A DNA stretch of 53,830 nucleotides, from positions 1 to 53,830 of the forward strand of contig DFHY01000085.1 in the NCBI GenBank assembly GCA_002371345.1, given 5' to 3'. The notes below the pieces were generated by a model. That model did no database searches, had not been told where the DNA came from, and saw only the letters and a list, made by a program, of their open reading frames with translations. Position 1 is the stretch's first letter. Each line of letters opens with the position of its first letter. The DNA comes from Lachnospiraceae bacterium UBA3711. Its GTDB lineage: Bacteria; Bacillota; Clostridia; Lachnospirales; Lachnospiraceae. Below, in pieces: positions 14,791 to 23,023 of this stretch. The translations under genes and the position numbers were made by a program.

Positions 14791-15963
14791 GTGGAGTCAA
14801 ACGCAGTAATTGTGATTCCCGCTCTGAATCCGCCATCCTCCTTTGCCGCATATGTTGAGGCCCTGAAAAAAGAGGGCTTCAGCCGGATCGTGGTTGTGAA
14901 TGACGGCAGCCGGACCGATAAGCTGCCGGTCTTTATGAAGCTTAAGCGGCTCGGCGCAGTCGTTATTGATCATGAACAGAACCAGGGACAGGGCGCCGCG
15001 ATGCGGACCGGGTTCCGGTATTACCTGGACAATTACCAGGGGCAGTCGGACGGCGTGATAACACTGAACGCTGACCGGCAGATAAGCGCTTCGGACGTGG
15101 CGAAGATAGCCTCATCCCTGCACAATGAGCAGGCGATGGGGTCTTTCGCGTTGGTTGTGGGAACCAGAAATCTGGAAGGGAAAAATGTCTCCGACTATGA
15201 TTACAACATGGGCGGAGTTATGAAGCTGCTCTACCACATGCTCATGGGTGTCAGGCTGAACGATCCGCTGTCGGGAGTATTCGGCATTCCGGATCTTCGG
15301 GTGCGCCAGTGCATGGACATAGAGTCGGACGGATACGCCTATGTGACGTCGCTGACCATGTCATTTGAGAAGATCGGGTTTCTCCAGGTTCCGATCGGGT
15401 ACGCTGTCTATGAGAATGGCGCGGAGCCTACATTCCGTAAGATACCGGATACTGTCCGTATTCTGTTCACTATCTTTAAGAAGTTCATCCTGTACTCCAT
15501 AACGTCGGTTGGAGCCTCGATTCTGGACGTTATCATGTTCGGGATCTTTACATCGGTCACATTCAAGGGCAATCCGCTGGCGATCATATACGGTACTATC
15601 TGCGCGAGGGTGATATCAGCTTCGGCGAACTATATTCTGACCAAGCGGTTTGTGTTTCATTTTAAATCGGATTCTGCGCAGACGACAACGAAGAGCGCGG
15701 GGGCATTTTTCCTGCTTACCGCAATGCAGTGTATCTGCTCGGCTCTGGTGGTGAGCGCCGTGAAGTTCCTGCTTGGAGGAAGCGCGATTGGAATTAAGGT
15801 GCTGGTCGATACGGCGTTGTTCTTCGTGAGCTATAAGATCCAGCATAAGTACATATTCAAGGATGATAAGAAGAAAGAGGATCCTGCGGACGGGGAGAAG
15901 GTGAAAGAGGCTGCGAACAGTTCAGTTATGTTAGTGGACGCCGAGCCCGAGCAGGAGCTTTGA
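14791..15963 (+). CDS. Glycosyltransferase family 2 fused to a GtrA-like membrane domain
   Basis: A 390-residue protein. Residues 1-225 form a GT-A glycosyltransferase (VIPALNPP, VVNDGS, and LNADRQ in place of the usual DxD region), of the dolichyl- or undecaprenyl-phosphate sugar synthase kind. Residues about 230-355 carry four hydrophobic helices typical of GtrA (PF04138), thought to flip lipid-linked sugars. The C-terminus is a charged tail. Fusion of synthase and flippase-like domain suggests transfer of a sugar to a lipid carrier for surface glycosylation. The start codon is GTG, behind AAAGGATAAGG. The gene stands alone, so the acceptor cannot be told. Confidence 0.85.
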   Translation: MESNAVIVIPALNPPSSFAAYVEALKKEGFSRIVVVNDGSRTDKLPVFMKLKRLGAVVIDHEQNQGQGAAMRTGFRYYLDNYQGQSDGVITLNADRQISASDVAKIASSLHNEQAMGSFALVVGTRNLEGKNVSDYDYNMGGVMKLLYHMLMGVRLNDPLSGVFGIPDLRVRQCMDIESDGYAYVTSLTMSFEKIGFLQVPIGYAVYENGAEPTFRKIPDTVRILFTIFKKFILYSITSVGASILDVIMFGIFTSVTFKGNPLAIIYGTICARVISASANYILTKRFVFHFKSDSAQTTTKSAGAFFLLTAMQCICSALVVSAVKFLLGGSAIGIKVLVDTALFFVSYKIQHKYIFKDDKKKEDPADGEKVKEAANSSVMLVDAEPEQEL

Positions 15964-16099
15964 TTGGCCGGCTCCGGAATGACGGGACCGGGCCAGGCGG
16001 GGAAACCGCTGTATATTCATAACAATGCTGTAGTCCGCGGACGGCGGGGGAGCTTACAGGCGATCTCACTGCGCCGCGGTCTTTCTGTCTCACGGGATA

Positions 16100-16618
16100 T
16101 CAGCCGTGCCTGCCGGCGAGACCGGCGCGGTCCTGCTCTTCAGCGTTGTTGACATACTTCTGAAGCGTGTCGAACGCGCCTTTGTATATGATCTTCAGGA
16201 GCCGGTCCAGATGTCTGAGCGCCGCCTGAAGTTCGTCCGGTTTGATAAGCTGATCACGCTGGGCGTCAGCCAGCTCGTCGAGATCCACAACGCGAACGCG
16301 CCCGTCCGGATATACAACTACATCCGCAAGCAGGTCGGTGAAGATATATGTATCGACGCCTCCCTCGGTTGTGCGCTCTGTCTGTATGATGTCGCAGTAC
16401 CAGCTGATCAGGTTGTCTTCGTGGTCATAGAACTTGCTGACCTTGAAGCCTCTTTCGGAGAAGTAGCAGGAATAGCCGTGGGACAGCGTCTTCTTCGGGC
16501 GCAGCGTACTCCACTTGGTGACGATCACGTCGCTGTCCCGGTACAGGAGAATATCATCCTTCAGGAAGACACATTCGGCAGGTATGATGCGTTTTCTGTA
16601 GAGCTTTAATCCTTCCAT
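16100..16618 (-). CDS. DUF402 family protein
   Basis: A 172-residue soluble protein of the DUF402 fold (PF04167), shown by SWYCDIIQTER, YIFTDLLADVVVYPDGRVRVVDLDELADAQ and LIKPDEL. Characterised relatives are nucleoside tri/diphosphatases or RNA-binding proteins. The acidic residues VVDLDEL would bind metal. The start is set at 16618, where GGGAGG lies seven bases upstream. It is divergent from galT, and their promoters overlap in the 77-base gap. Biological role unknown. Confidence 0.8.
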   Translation of the reverse strand: MEGLKLYRKRIIPAECVFLKDDILLYRDSDVIVTKWSTLRPKKTLSHGYSCYFSERGFKVSKFYDHEDNLISWYCDIIQTERTTEGGVDTYIFTDLLADVVVYPDGRVRVVDLDELADAQRDQLIKPDELQAALRHLDRLLKIIYKGAFDTLQKYVNNAEEQDRAGLAGRHG

Positions 16619-16647
16619 GGCAAGTCCTCCCAAAACCGTGTATAATC

Positions 16648-16676
16648 AGTGTAGCTCAGAGGCAGTCTTTTGTAAA
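16648..16676 (-). promoter_or_regulatory. Promoter of the DUF402 gene
   Basis: On the minus strand TTTACA (16671-16676) and TACACT (16648-16653) are 17 bases apart. On the plus strand a TATAAT at 16641-16646 could serve galT, but its -35 (TGGCAA, 16618-16623) is poor, so that promoter is uncertain. Confidence 0.5.
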
Positions 16677-16695
16677 TGAAAAGGTGGAGGAAGAT

Positions 16696-18231
16696 ATGAT
16701 TCAGAATGATATTGCCAGACTGGTCCGGTACGCTCTTTCAACGAAGCTTATAGATAAGGAGGATTCTGTCTGGGCGGCCAACCGCCTTCTGAAGCTTATG
16801 GGTGAGGATGAATTGTCAAAAGAGGCTGAGGAGGCCATTCTCTCACATGATCCTGAGGATGAGAGTGTGACAGGTGAACTTCCTGATATTCTCTCCGCTC
16901 TGTGCGGCGCGGCAGTGGAGAAGGGACTTATTGAGGAGGATACCGTCACTAGAAGAGACCTGTTCGACACAGAGCTTATGGGCGTTCTCACTGACCGTCC
17001 GTCAGGTGTGACGAAGAAGTTCTACGATATACTTAAGAGCGAAGGGGCCAGGGCGGCGACTGACTGGTATTACCGGTTCAGCTGCGATACCAACTATATC
17101 CGCAGGGACCGGATCGCGAAGGATATCAGGTGGCTCTCGCCGACTCCGTACGGGGATATGGATATTACGATCAACCTGAGCAAACCGGAGAAGGATCCGC
17201 GCGCGATAGCCGCGGCGAAGTTCTCTAAGCAGACCGCCTACCCGAAGTGCCAGCTGTGCTATGAGAACGTCGGTTATGCGGGACGGCTGAATCATCCCGC
17301 CAGGGCCAATCACCGTGTGATCCCGATCACTATCGATTCACAGCCGTGGTGCCTGCAGTACTCTCCATATGTCTATTACAACGAACACTGCATAGTGTTC
17401 AACAGCCGGCATATTCCGATGGTAATCGACAGGAGCGCTTTCAGGAAGCTGCTGGAATTCGTTGAGAAGTTTCCTCACTATTTCGTCGGTTCCAACGCGG
17501 ATCTTCCGATAGTGGGGGGGAGCATCCTGGCGCATGAGCATTTTCAGGGAGGACATTACGAGTTCGCGATGGCCAAGGCTCCGGTGGAGAAGAAGCTGTC
17601 CTTCAGAGGGTTCGAGGATATCGACGCGGGTATAGTGAAGTGGCCGATGTCCGTGATCAGACTCTCCTCTGAAGATGCACCGGGAATCGTCGGCCTTGCT
17701 GACAGGATACTCGGATGCTGGAGAGGATATTCGGACGAGGACGCGTTTATATTCGCCAGGACTGACGGTGAGGACCACAATACCATCACGCCTATCGCGA
17801 GAAAACGCGGGGATAAATATGAACTGGACCTGGTGCTCCGCAACAATATCACGACGCCGGAGCATCCTCTCGGGGTCTATCATCCTCACGCTGTATATCA
17901 TCATATCAAGAAGGAGAACATAGGGCTGATAGAGGTCATGGGATGCGCGATTCTCCCGGCGAGGCTCAGAGATGAGATGGCTGCCCTGAAGGCCGCTGTC
18001 CTTGAGGGCAGAGACTACAGGAGCGATGAAGCGCTTGAGAAGCACGCCGACTGGATGGATGATATCAGATCGAGGCATACTGGCCTGAATAAGGACAATA
18101 TCGACCAGATCCTCAGAGATGAGATAGGCGCGGTTTTCTCGGGCGTCCTTGAGGACGCCGGCGTGTACAAGCGGAACGCGGAGGGACAGGCCGCTTTCAT
18201 GCGATTCGTGAATCATGTGAACGCGCAGTGA
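16696..18231 (+). CDS. galT: UDP-glucose--hexose-1-phosphate uridylyltransferase (GalT type 2)
   Basis: A 511-residue enzyme of the long Firmicutes class of GalT, which exchanges UMP between UDP-glucose and galactose 1-phosphate in the Leloir pathway. The helical N-terminal domain (residues 1-110) is typical of this class. Motifs are LCYENVGYAGRLNHPARANHR, NEHCIVFNSRHIPM and the HEHFQGG block. ATG 16696 is preferred over GTG 16684 because the GGAGG at 16686-16690 would be its ribosome binding site. No galK or galE is nearby. Confidence 0.93.
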   Translation: MIQNDIARLVRYALSTKLIDKEDSVWAANRLLKLMGEDELSKEAEEAILSHDPEDESVTGELPDILSALCGAAVEKGLIEEDTVTRRDLFDTELMGVLTDRPSGVTKKFYDILKSEGARAATDWYYRFSCDTNYIRRDRIAKDIRWLSPTPYGDMDITINLSKPEKDPRAIAAAKFSKQTAYPKCQLCYENVGYAGRLNHPARANHRVIPITIDSQPWCLQYSPYVYYNEHCIVFNSRHIPMVIDRSAFRKLLEFVEKFPHYFVGSNADLPIVGGSILAHEHFQGGHYEFAMAKAPVEKKLSFRGFEDIDAGIVKWPMSVIRLSSEDAPGIVGLADRILGCWRGYSDEDAFIFARTDGEDHNTITPIARKRGDKYELDLVLRNNITTPEHPLGVYHPHAVYHHIKKENIGLIEVMGCAILPARLRDEMAALKAAVLEGRDYRSDEALEKHADWMDDIRSRHTGLNKDNIDQILRDEIGAVFSGVLEDAGVYKRNAEGQAAFMRFVNHVNAQ

Positions 18232-18246
18232 TGTGAAGGCCAGGGT

Positions 18247-18339
18247 AACCGCCTGATGCAGCACATTCGAAGGGGATGAGTGGGCTGGGCTTGCGCCGGA
18301 GAGACAATTCCGAAGACTGAAATGCGGCATCAGGCGGTT
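18247..18339. repeat. Inverted repeat between galT and proS
   Basis: AACCGCCTGATGC at 18247-18259 is perfectly complementary to 18327-18339, enclosing 67 bases. There is no T-run. It could hold the 3' end of the galT message or be a small mobile palindrome. Confidence 0.5.
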
Positions 18340-18365
18340 GCCTTGTGTGAAAGCCTGTGCCGCTC

Positions 18366-18394
18366 TTGACGAACAGCTGAGAATTGAGTAACAT
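18366..18394 (+). promoter_or_regulatory. Promoter candidate of proS
   Basis: TTGACG (18366-18371), 17 bases, TAACAT (18389-18394). It lies about 45 bases before the proS start. No T-box leader is visible. Confidence 0.5.
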
Positions 18395-18436
18395 CTTTAA
18401 GATTCAGGAAAAATGAACTGGCAAGGAGAACGCAGC

Positions 18437-19879
18437 ATGGCGAATGAGAAGAAGTTTGTCGAGGAGATCACTTCGATGGAGGATGACTTCGCCCAGTGGT
18501 ATACGGACGTAGTCAAGAAGGCGGAGCTGACAGGCTATACGCAGCTCAAGGGATTCATGGTAATCAAGCCGGCGGGATATGCTATATGGGAGAATATCCA
18601 GAACGAGCTTGACCGCAGATTTAAGGAGACGGGCGTTGAGAACGTCTATCTGCCGGTTCTGATCCCGGAGAGTCTGCTTCAGAAGGAGAAGGATCATGTG
18701 GAGGGCTTTGCTCCCGAGGTTGCGTGGGTGACCCATGGCGGAGCGCAGGAGCTTGAAGAGCGTATGTGCGTGAGGCCGACCTCCGAGACGCTGTTCTCTG
18801 ATTTTTATTCCAGAGATGTGCATTCGTACCGTGATCTGCCGAAGGTATATAACCAGTGGTGTTCGGTGCTTCGCTGGGAGAAGACGACGCGTCCGTTTCT
18901 CCGCTCGAGGGAATTTCTGTGGCAGGAGGGACACACTGTTCACGCGACGGCAGAGGAAGCCCAGGAGCGTACAGAACAGATGCTGAACGTGTACGCGGAC
19001 TTCGCGGAGGAGTTCCTCGCGATCCCCGTGATCCGCGGACAGAAGACCGAGAAGGAGAAGTTCGCGGGAGCGATCGCCACATACACGATAGAGGCGCTTA
19101 TGCACGACGGCAAGGCGCTTCAGTGCGGCACCAGCCACAATTTCGGAGACGGCTTCGCGAAGGCGTTCGAGATTCGTTATGTCGGCAAGGACAATACCCT
19201 TGAGTACTGCCACCAGACCTCATGGGGCATGACTACGCGTATGATCGGCGCGATCATCATGGTGCACGGCGACAACAGCGGCCTTAAGCTTCCGCCGAGG
19301 GTGGCTCCCGTGCAGGCTATGGTTATCCCGATCCAGCAGAACAAGGCAAATGTTCTCGAGAAGTCGGCAGAACTGAAGGATGCGCTTGTTTCAGCGGGAA
19401 TCAGGGCAAAGCTTGATGATACCGACAAGCGTCCGGGGTTCAAGTTCTCAGAACAGGAGATGCGCGGCATACCGGTGCGCATTGAGCTCGGACCGAAGGA
19501 TATCGAGAACGGGCAGTGTGTGATCGTGCGCAGGGACACCCGTGAGAAGAGCATCGTGCCTATTGCGGAGGCTGCCGCGGCGGTTAAGGATATCCTGGAG
19601 AAGATCCAGAAGGATATGTACGAGAACGCGAAAGAGCGCATGGAGAGCATGACCTATACTGCTTCTACGAAGGAGGAGTTCTGCGACATCGCTCAGAATA
19701 AACCCGGCTTCATCCGCAGCATGTGGTGCGGAGACCGCAGGTGTGAGGATGAGATCAAGGACCAGCTTGGGGGCGTGACAAGCAGATGCATGCCTTTCGG
19801 GCAGGAGCATTTGTCCGACACCTGTATCTGGTGCGGCAGACCGGCTAAGGCTATGGTCTACTGGGGCAAGGCATATTAA
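18437..19879 (+). CDS. proS: Prolyl-tRNA synthetase, archaeal/eukaryotic type
   Basis: A 480-residue class II aminoacyl-tRNA synthetase of the short type without the editing insertion. Visible motifs are motif 1 around LDRRFKETGVENVYLPVLIPESLL, motif 2 LRWEKTTRPFLRSREFLWQEGHTVH, motif 3 HQTSWGMTTRMIGA, and the zinc-type C-terminal domain ending in CIWCGRPAKAMVYWGKAY. The final Tyr is characteristic. The ATG at 18437 follows AAGGAGAA by seven bases. It charges tRNA-Pro in the cytoplasm and is followed by a clear terminator. Confidence 0.97.
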   Translation: MANEKKFVEEITSMEDDFAQWYTDVVKKAELTGYTQLKGFMVIKPAGYAIWENIQNELDRRFKETGVENVYLPVLIPESLLQKEKDHVEGFAPEVAWVTHGGAQELEERMCVRPTSETLFSDFYSRDVHSYRDLPKVYNQWCSVLRWEKTTRPFLRSREFLWQEGHTVHATAEEAQERTEQMLNVYADFAEEFLAIPVIRGQKTEKEKFAGAIATYTIEALMHDGKALQCGTSHNFGDGFAKAFEIRYVGKDNTLEYCHQTSWGMTTRMIGAIIMVHGDNSGLKLPPRVAPVQAMVIPIQQNKANVLEKSAELKDALVSAGIRAKLDDTDKRPGFKFSEQEMRGIPVRIELGPKDIENGQCVIVRRDTREKSIVPIAEAAAAVKDILEKIQKDMYENAKERMESMTYTASTKEEFCDIAQNKPGFIRSMWCGDRRCEDEIKDQLGGVTSRCMPFGQEHLSDTCIWCGRPAKAMVYWGKAY

Positions 19880-19924
19880 GGTTAAGCCTGAAGATGCTTC
19901 CATAAGAGATAATGAAGAGTAAGT

Positions 19925-19953
19925 CCCCGGTTCGGTTTCGGACCGGGTTTTTT
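19925..19953 (+). terminator. Rho-independent terminator of proS
   Basis: CCCGGTTCG pairs with CGGACCGGG (one G-T pair) around GTTT and is followed by six T. Confidence 0.9.
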
Positions 19954-19971
19954 GGAGTTTTGAATTAAGCT

Positions 19972-20880
19972 ATGACACGCGAGAAAATGTTTCAGCTGAG
20001 GCAGTCTTCGATCCTGCTTCTGACTGCAGTCATCTGGGGAGTCGCGTTTGTCGCCCAGAGTGTCGGTATGGACTATATCGGCCCGTTTACGCTGATCGCG
20101 GTGAGGTTTCTGCTTGGAGCCCTGACGCTTCTTCCTGTGGTGATCTTCCAGAATATCACTATACGGCCCGGGGCGGACAGTATACGAAGAACGGCGGACG
20201 GAAGGGCGATGGGCGGCAGAGTGCTTGTCGTGGGAGGCGTTCTGTGCGGCCTTGCGCTCGGGTGTGCTTCCACATTGCAGCAGATAGGCATATCACGTAC
20301 GACTGTAGGAAAAGCCGGCTTTCTGACGGCTATGTATATAGTGATTGTTCCGATATACGCATTCTTTATGGGGAGGAAGACCAGACCGCTGATCTGGGCG
20401 TGTGTCGCCATAGCGTGCGTGGGCATATATCTTCTAAGTATGAATTCGGGGCAGCTCAGGCTGTCATCCGGTGACGCGCTGTGTCTTTCATGCGCGTTTG
20501 TATTTGCTCTTCAGATCATGCTCATCGACCATTTCGTCAACCTTGCGGACGGCGTGAGGCTTGCGGCTGTTGAATTCCTTACGGCGTCGGCGATCGGTTG
20601 TGTTCTGATGCTGATCTTTGAACAGCCGGATATCGGTGATATCATGAAGGCGGCAGGACCGCTTCTGTATCTCGGAGTCATGAGCTCGGGCACCGCGTAC
20701 ACTCTTCAGATTATCGGGCAGAGGGGGCTGAATCCGACTATCGCGTCGCTGATCATGAGCCTGGAATCCACGATCTCCCTGATCGCGGGCTTCCTGATCC
20801 TGCACCAGACTCTGAGCGCGCGTGAGCTGTCCGGATGCGCGCTGATGGCTGTGTCGATCGTGCTGGCCCAGCTTGCCTGA
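19972..20880 (+). CDS. EamA-family (DMT) membrane transporter
   Basis: A 302-residue protein with ten predicted helices in two EamA repeats (about residues 10-155 and 165-300). The opening SSILLLTAVIWGVAFVAQSVGMDYIGPFTLIAVRFLLGAL and the second-repeat motif SSGTAYTLQIIGQRGLNPTIASLIMSLES are typical. Family members export amino acids or other metabolites. The substrate is not predictable. The ribosome binding site is weak (GGAG 15 bases upstream). Confidence 0.88.
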   Translation: MTREKMFQLRQSSILLLTAVIWGVAFVAQSVGMDYIGPFTLIAVRFLLGALTLLPVVIFQNITIRPGADSIRRTADGRAMGGRVLVVGGVLCGLALGCASTLQQIGISRTTVGKAGFLTAMYIVIVPIYAFFMGRKTRPLIWACVAIACVGIYLLSMNSGQLRLSSGDALCLSCAFVFALQIMLIDHFVNLADGVRLAAVEFLTASAIGCVLMLIFEQPDIGDIMKAAGPLLYLGVMSSGTAYTLQIIGQRGLNPTIASLIMSLESTISLIAGFLILHQTLSARELSGCALMAVSIVLAQLA

Positions 20881-20934
20881 ATCCGCACAGCCACAGCATG
20901 TCAGAATCCGCACAGCCCGCACAGCCACAGCATG
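20879..20934. repeat. Tandem direct repeat after the EamA gene
   Basis: GAATCCGCACAGCC occurs at 20879-20892 and 20904-20917, and GCACAGCCACAGCATG at 20885-20900 and 20919-20934. The unit has been duplicated imperfectly, with an extra CCGCACAG inside. Confidence 0.7.
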
Positions 20935-20994
20935 CCTGGTTTTGCATTATTTGAGGAATAGTGGTAGGATGGTGGCGTGGAGGTTTCAGTTATC

Positions 20995-21345
20995 ATGAAT
21001 ATGAAGCTTGTGATTATTGTACTGAATAAAACAGAGTGTCTTGAGGCGCTGCTCGAGGAGTTCGCGAAGAGGGATCTTCAGGGCGCCACTATCCTCGAAT
21101 CCAGGGGAATGATGCAGGAGCTTTCGGATGAGCCGGAGAATGAATTCCTGTTTTCTCTCAGACATATGCTGAACCCGCAGCACCGGGAGAACCGGACGAT
21201 CTTCATGGCGGCGTCCGAGTCGAAGGTGCCGGTCATCGTGGACGCCGTCAATACCGTGACAGGCGGACTTGACAGGGGAGACACCGGGATTCTGTTCACT
21301 CTGCCGATTGATTCTCTGATCGGATTCGAGGTGAAGGAGTCATGA
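20995..21345 (+). CDS. PII-like regulatory protein
   Basis: A 116-residue protein with the ferredoxin-like fold pattern of the PII superfamily: MKLVIIVLNKTECLEALLEEFAKRDLQGATILESRGM, then a loop region where the T-loop would be, then TIFMAASESKVPVIVDAVNTVTGG and a C-terminal segment. The classical uridylylated Tyr motif of GlnB is not evident. The start is placed at 20995 (GGAGG 11 bases before); GTG 20977 is possible. The stop overlaps the ATG of the antiporter by four bases (ATGA), so translation is coupled and regulation of the antiporter is likely. The bound ligand is unknown. Confidence 0.72.
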   Translation: MNMKLVIIVLNKTECLEALLEEFAKRDLQGATILESRGMMQELSDEPENEFLFSLRHMLNPQHRENRTIFMAASESKVPVIVDAVNTVTGGLDRGDTGILFTLPIDSLIGFEVKES

Positions 21346-22541
21346 GCCTGTCGTTAAATGTACTCACGCAGCTGGGAATCATGATACTGTTCGGTATGTT
21401 CATGGGTCGCATGATGAAGCATATCAAGCTGCCGAACGTTACCGGATATCTGCTGGCCGGCCTTCTGCTGGGGCCTTACTTTCTCCCGACTCTCGGCTGT
21501 CCGTTCTCGATACTGTCTGAGAGCTTCACTTCGGGCATCGGAATAGTTTCTGAGGTGGCTCTGGGGTTCATCGCCTTTTCAATAGGAAATGAATTTCGCA
21601 TATCATATTTCAGGAAGGTCGGCGCCGCGCCGCTTATCATCGCCTCTATGGAATCCCTGTTCGCGGTTCTGGTGGTAGTGGCAGTACTGGTGCTCACAAG
21701 ACATGACGTTGCGTTTTCTCTGGTTCTTGGCTCGATCGCGGCGGCGACGGCTCCCGCGGCGACTATAATGGTGATCAACCAGTACCGCGCGAAGGGACCT
21801 GTGACGTCGACTCTTTTATCGGTTGTGGCTATAGACGACGCAACAGCCCTGATACTGTTCTCAGTGTTCTCGGCGATAGCGTCCGGCATGTCGGGCAGGG
21901 CTTCCAATCCGGTCACATCCATACTGGTTCCGGTCGGACAGATCCTCGCGGCTCTTGCGCTCGGTGCTCTTGCGGGCTTCCTGCTTCTGATACCGATGAG
22001 GTTCTTCCATAAGAAGAGCAACCGGCTGGCCCTGATATGCGGATTCATATTTATCGCGATAGGCGTAGCGGATCTGCTGGGCCTGAGTTCCCTGATGCTG
22101 TGCATGGCGCTTGGCGCCGCGGTCGCGAATCTGAGCTCGGAGGCAAATCAGATAATATCGATAGCGGAGAGCGTGACGTCGCCGATCTATATACTGTTCT
22201 TCGTGGCTTCGGGCGCGGGGCTTCAGGTGAGCGTGCTCAGAACCGTTGGCGTGATCGGTGCGATCTATATCATCGGAAGGAGTGTGGGAAAGCTCTTTGG
22301 AGCCTGGCTTGGCGCCAGAATATCACATACACAGGATGCGGTGGCGAAGTATCTGGGGCCGTGTCTGCTGCCGCAGGCCGGTGTCGCAATAGGACTGACC
22401 CTGGTCGCGGGGCGGATAGTTCCGGAGTATGCTTCGTCAATAAGAGCTGTAGTGCTGGCAGGAACGCTTATCTATGAGATTGCCGGTCCTGGTATCACGA
22501 AGCTGAGCCTGACAAAGGCCGGAGAGATTACGAAGTCCTGA
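21342..22541 (+). CDS. CPA2-family cation/proton antiporter
   Basis: A 399-residue protein with about 12-13 helices, in the Na+/H+ or K+/H+ exchanger family (KefB/NapA-like). Typical segments are LPNVTGYLLAGLLLGPYFLP near the N-terminus and the core AAATAPAATIMVINQYRAKGPVTSTLLSVVAIDDATALILF, where the Asp pair in IDD would bind the cation. There is no C-terminal TrkA domain, so control probably comes from the co-encoded PII-like protein. It would act in pH or ion homeostasis. Confidence 0.88.
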   Translation: MSLSLNVLTQLGIMILFGMFMGRMMKHIKLPNVTGYLLAGLLLGPYFLPTLGCPFSILSESFTSGIGIVSEVALGFIAFSIGNEFRISYFRKVGAAPLIIASMESLFAVLVVVAVLVLTRHDVAFSLVLGSIAAATAPAATIMVINQYRAKGPVTSTLLSVVAIDDATALILFSVFSAIASGMSGRASNPVTSILVPVGQILAALALGALAGFLLLIPMRFFHKKSNRLALICGFIFIAIGVADLLGLSSLMLCMALGAAVANLSSEANQIISIAESVTSPIYILFFVASGAGLQVSVLRTVGVIGAIYIIGRSVGKLFGAWLGARISHTQDAVAKYLGPCLLPQAGVAIGLTLVAGRIVPEYASSIRAVVLAGTLIYEIAGPGITKLSLTKAGEITKS

Positions 22542-22677
22542 AGTATGGCGCATGCGGTTTCATCTTTATGAAAACGATTGCGCTGCAGATCCGGGGGAAT
22601 GGACATTTAGCACAGAGTGCACAAATTTCGGCTTAGAATTTCGTACAACATTTGTAATAGTTTTGAAACAGGTTTTC

Positions 22678-22706
22678 TTGATTTTGGATTTAAACCGTGC
22701 TAAAGT
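22678..22706 (+). promoter_or_regulatory. Promoter of the riboswitch-CAP gene
   Basis: TTGATT (22678-22683), 17 bases, TAAAGT (22701-22706). Transcription would begin near 22713, directly before the aptamer. Confidence 0.65.
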
Positions 22707-22719
22707 AGAGTCAGATAAA

Positions 22720-22825
22720 ATATAACCTAAAGGCAAAACAGTTGAAAAACTGTGACGCAAAGCTAAAGGGCCTTGGAACGAATGTGGAGTGTTCTGTGGC
22801 AGCCAGTTACCGGTGATCCACTTGT
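22720..22825 (+). ncRNA. Cyclic di-GMP-I (GEMM-I) riboswitch aptamer
   Basis: Conserved blocks occur in order: GGCAAA (22732-22737), a stem with GAAA tetraloop (CAGTT-GAAA-AACTG), TGACGCAAAGC, then the P3 arm GGGCCTTGG to GGCAGCC, and CAGTTACCGG closing P1. The base equal to G20 of the Vibrio Vc2 aptamer is G (22732), which favours c-di-GMP over cGAMP, and the intercalating A of GCAAAGC is present. It leads the gene for a secreted Ig-CAP protein. Confidence 0.9.
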
Positions 22826-22843
22826 TATGGATTGTTATTCTCT

Positions 22844-22932
22844 GATAAGCCACCAAAAGGCTGACGGAGTCTGGCGGTAACTGCGGTAGTGCCGGACCCT
22901 TACGTTTAGCGCCTTCGGGTGGCTTTTTATCA
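22844..22932 (+). terminator. Expression platform with terminator downstream of the riboswitch
   Basis: AGCGCC-TTCG-GGTGGCT (one bulge) followed by T5 forms a terminator. AAGCCACC (22847-22854) can instead pair with GGTGGCTT (22919-22926). CGGTAACTG (22875-22883) is a perfect complement of the aptamer closing strand CAGTTACCG (22804-22812), and GTCTGGC/GCCGGAC (22869-22875/22891-22897) makes a further hairpin. These pairings exclude one another, as expected of a ligand-controlled attenuator. Whether ligand turns the gene on or off is not settled. Confidence 0.65.
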
Positions 22933-23023
22933 GGGTAAGTTTTTCATATATCTTTTTTCCGGCAGTGGGTAAGTGGAGAAAAGCAGTTGGAGGCTTATAA
23001 GCAGTACAGCGATGGAGGCAGTT

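Noticed and set aside
15964..16152. Small plus-strand frame after the GT2-GtrA gene
   Set aside because: No clear start or ribosome site, Arg-rich product, and it overlaps the DUF402 gene on the other strand.
17338..18330. Minus-strand frame of 330 codons opposite galT
   Set aside because: Antisense to an intact uridylyltransferase, with no ribosome site and a low-complexity, His/Arg-rich product.
18232..18436. T-box leader for proS
   Set aside because: The GGGTAACCGCC stretch only vaguely resembles the T-box, and no specifier loop or TGGNACCGCG element with terminator was found.
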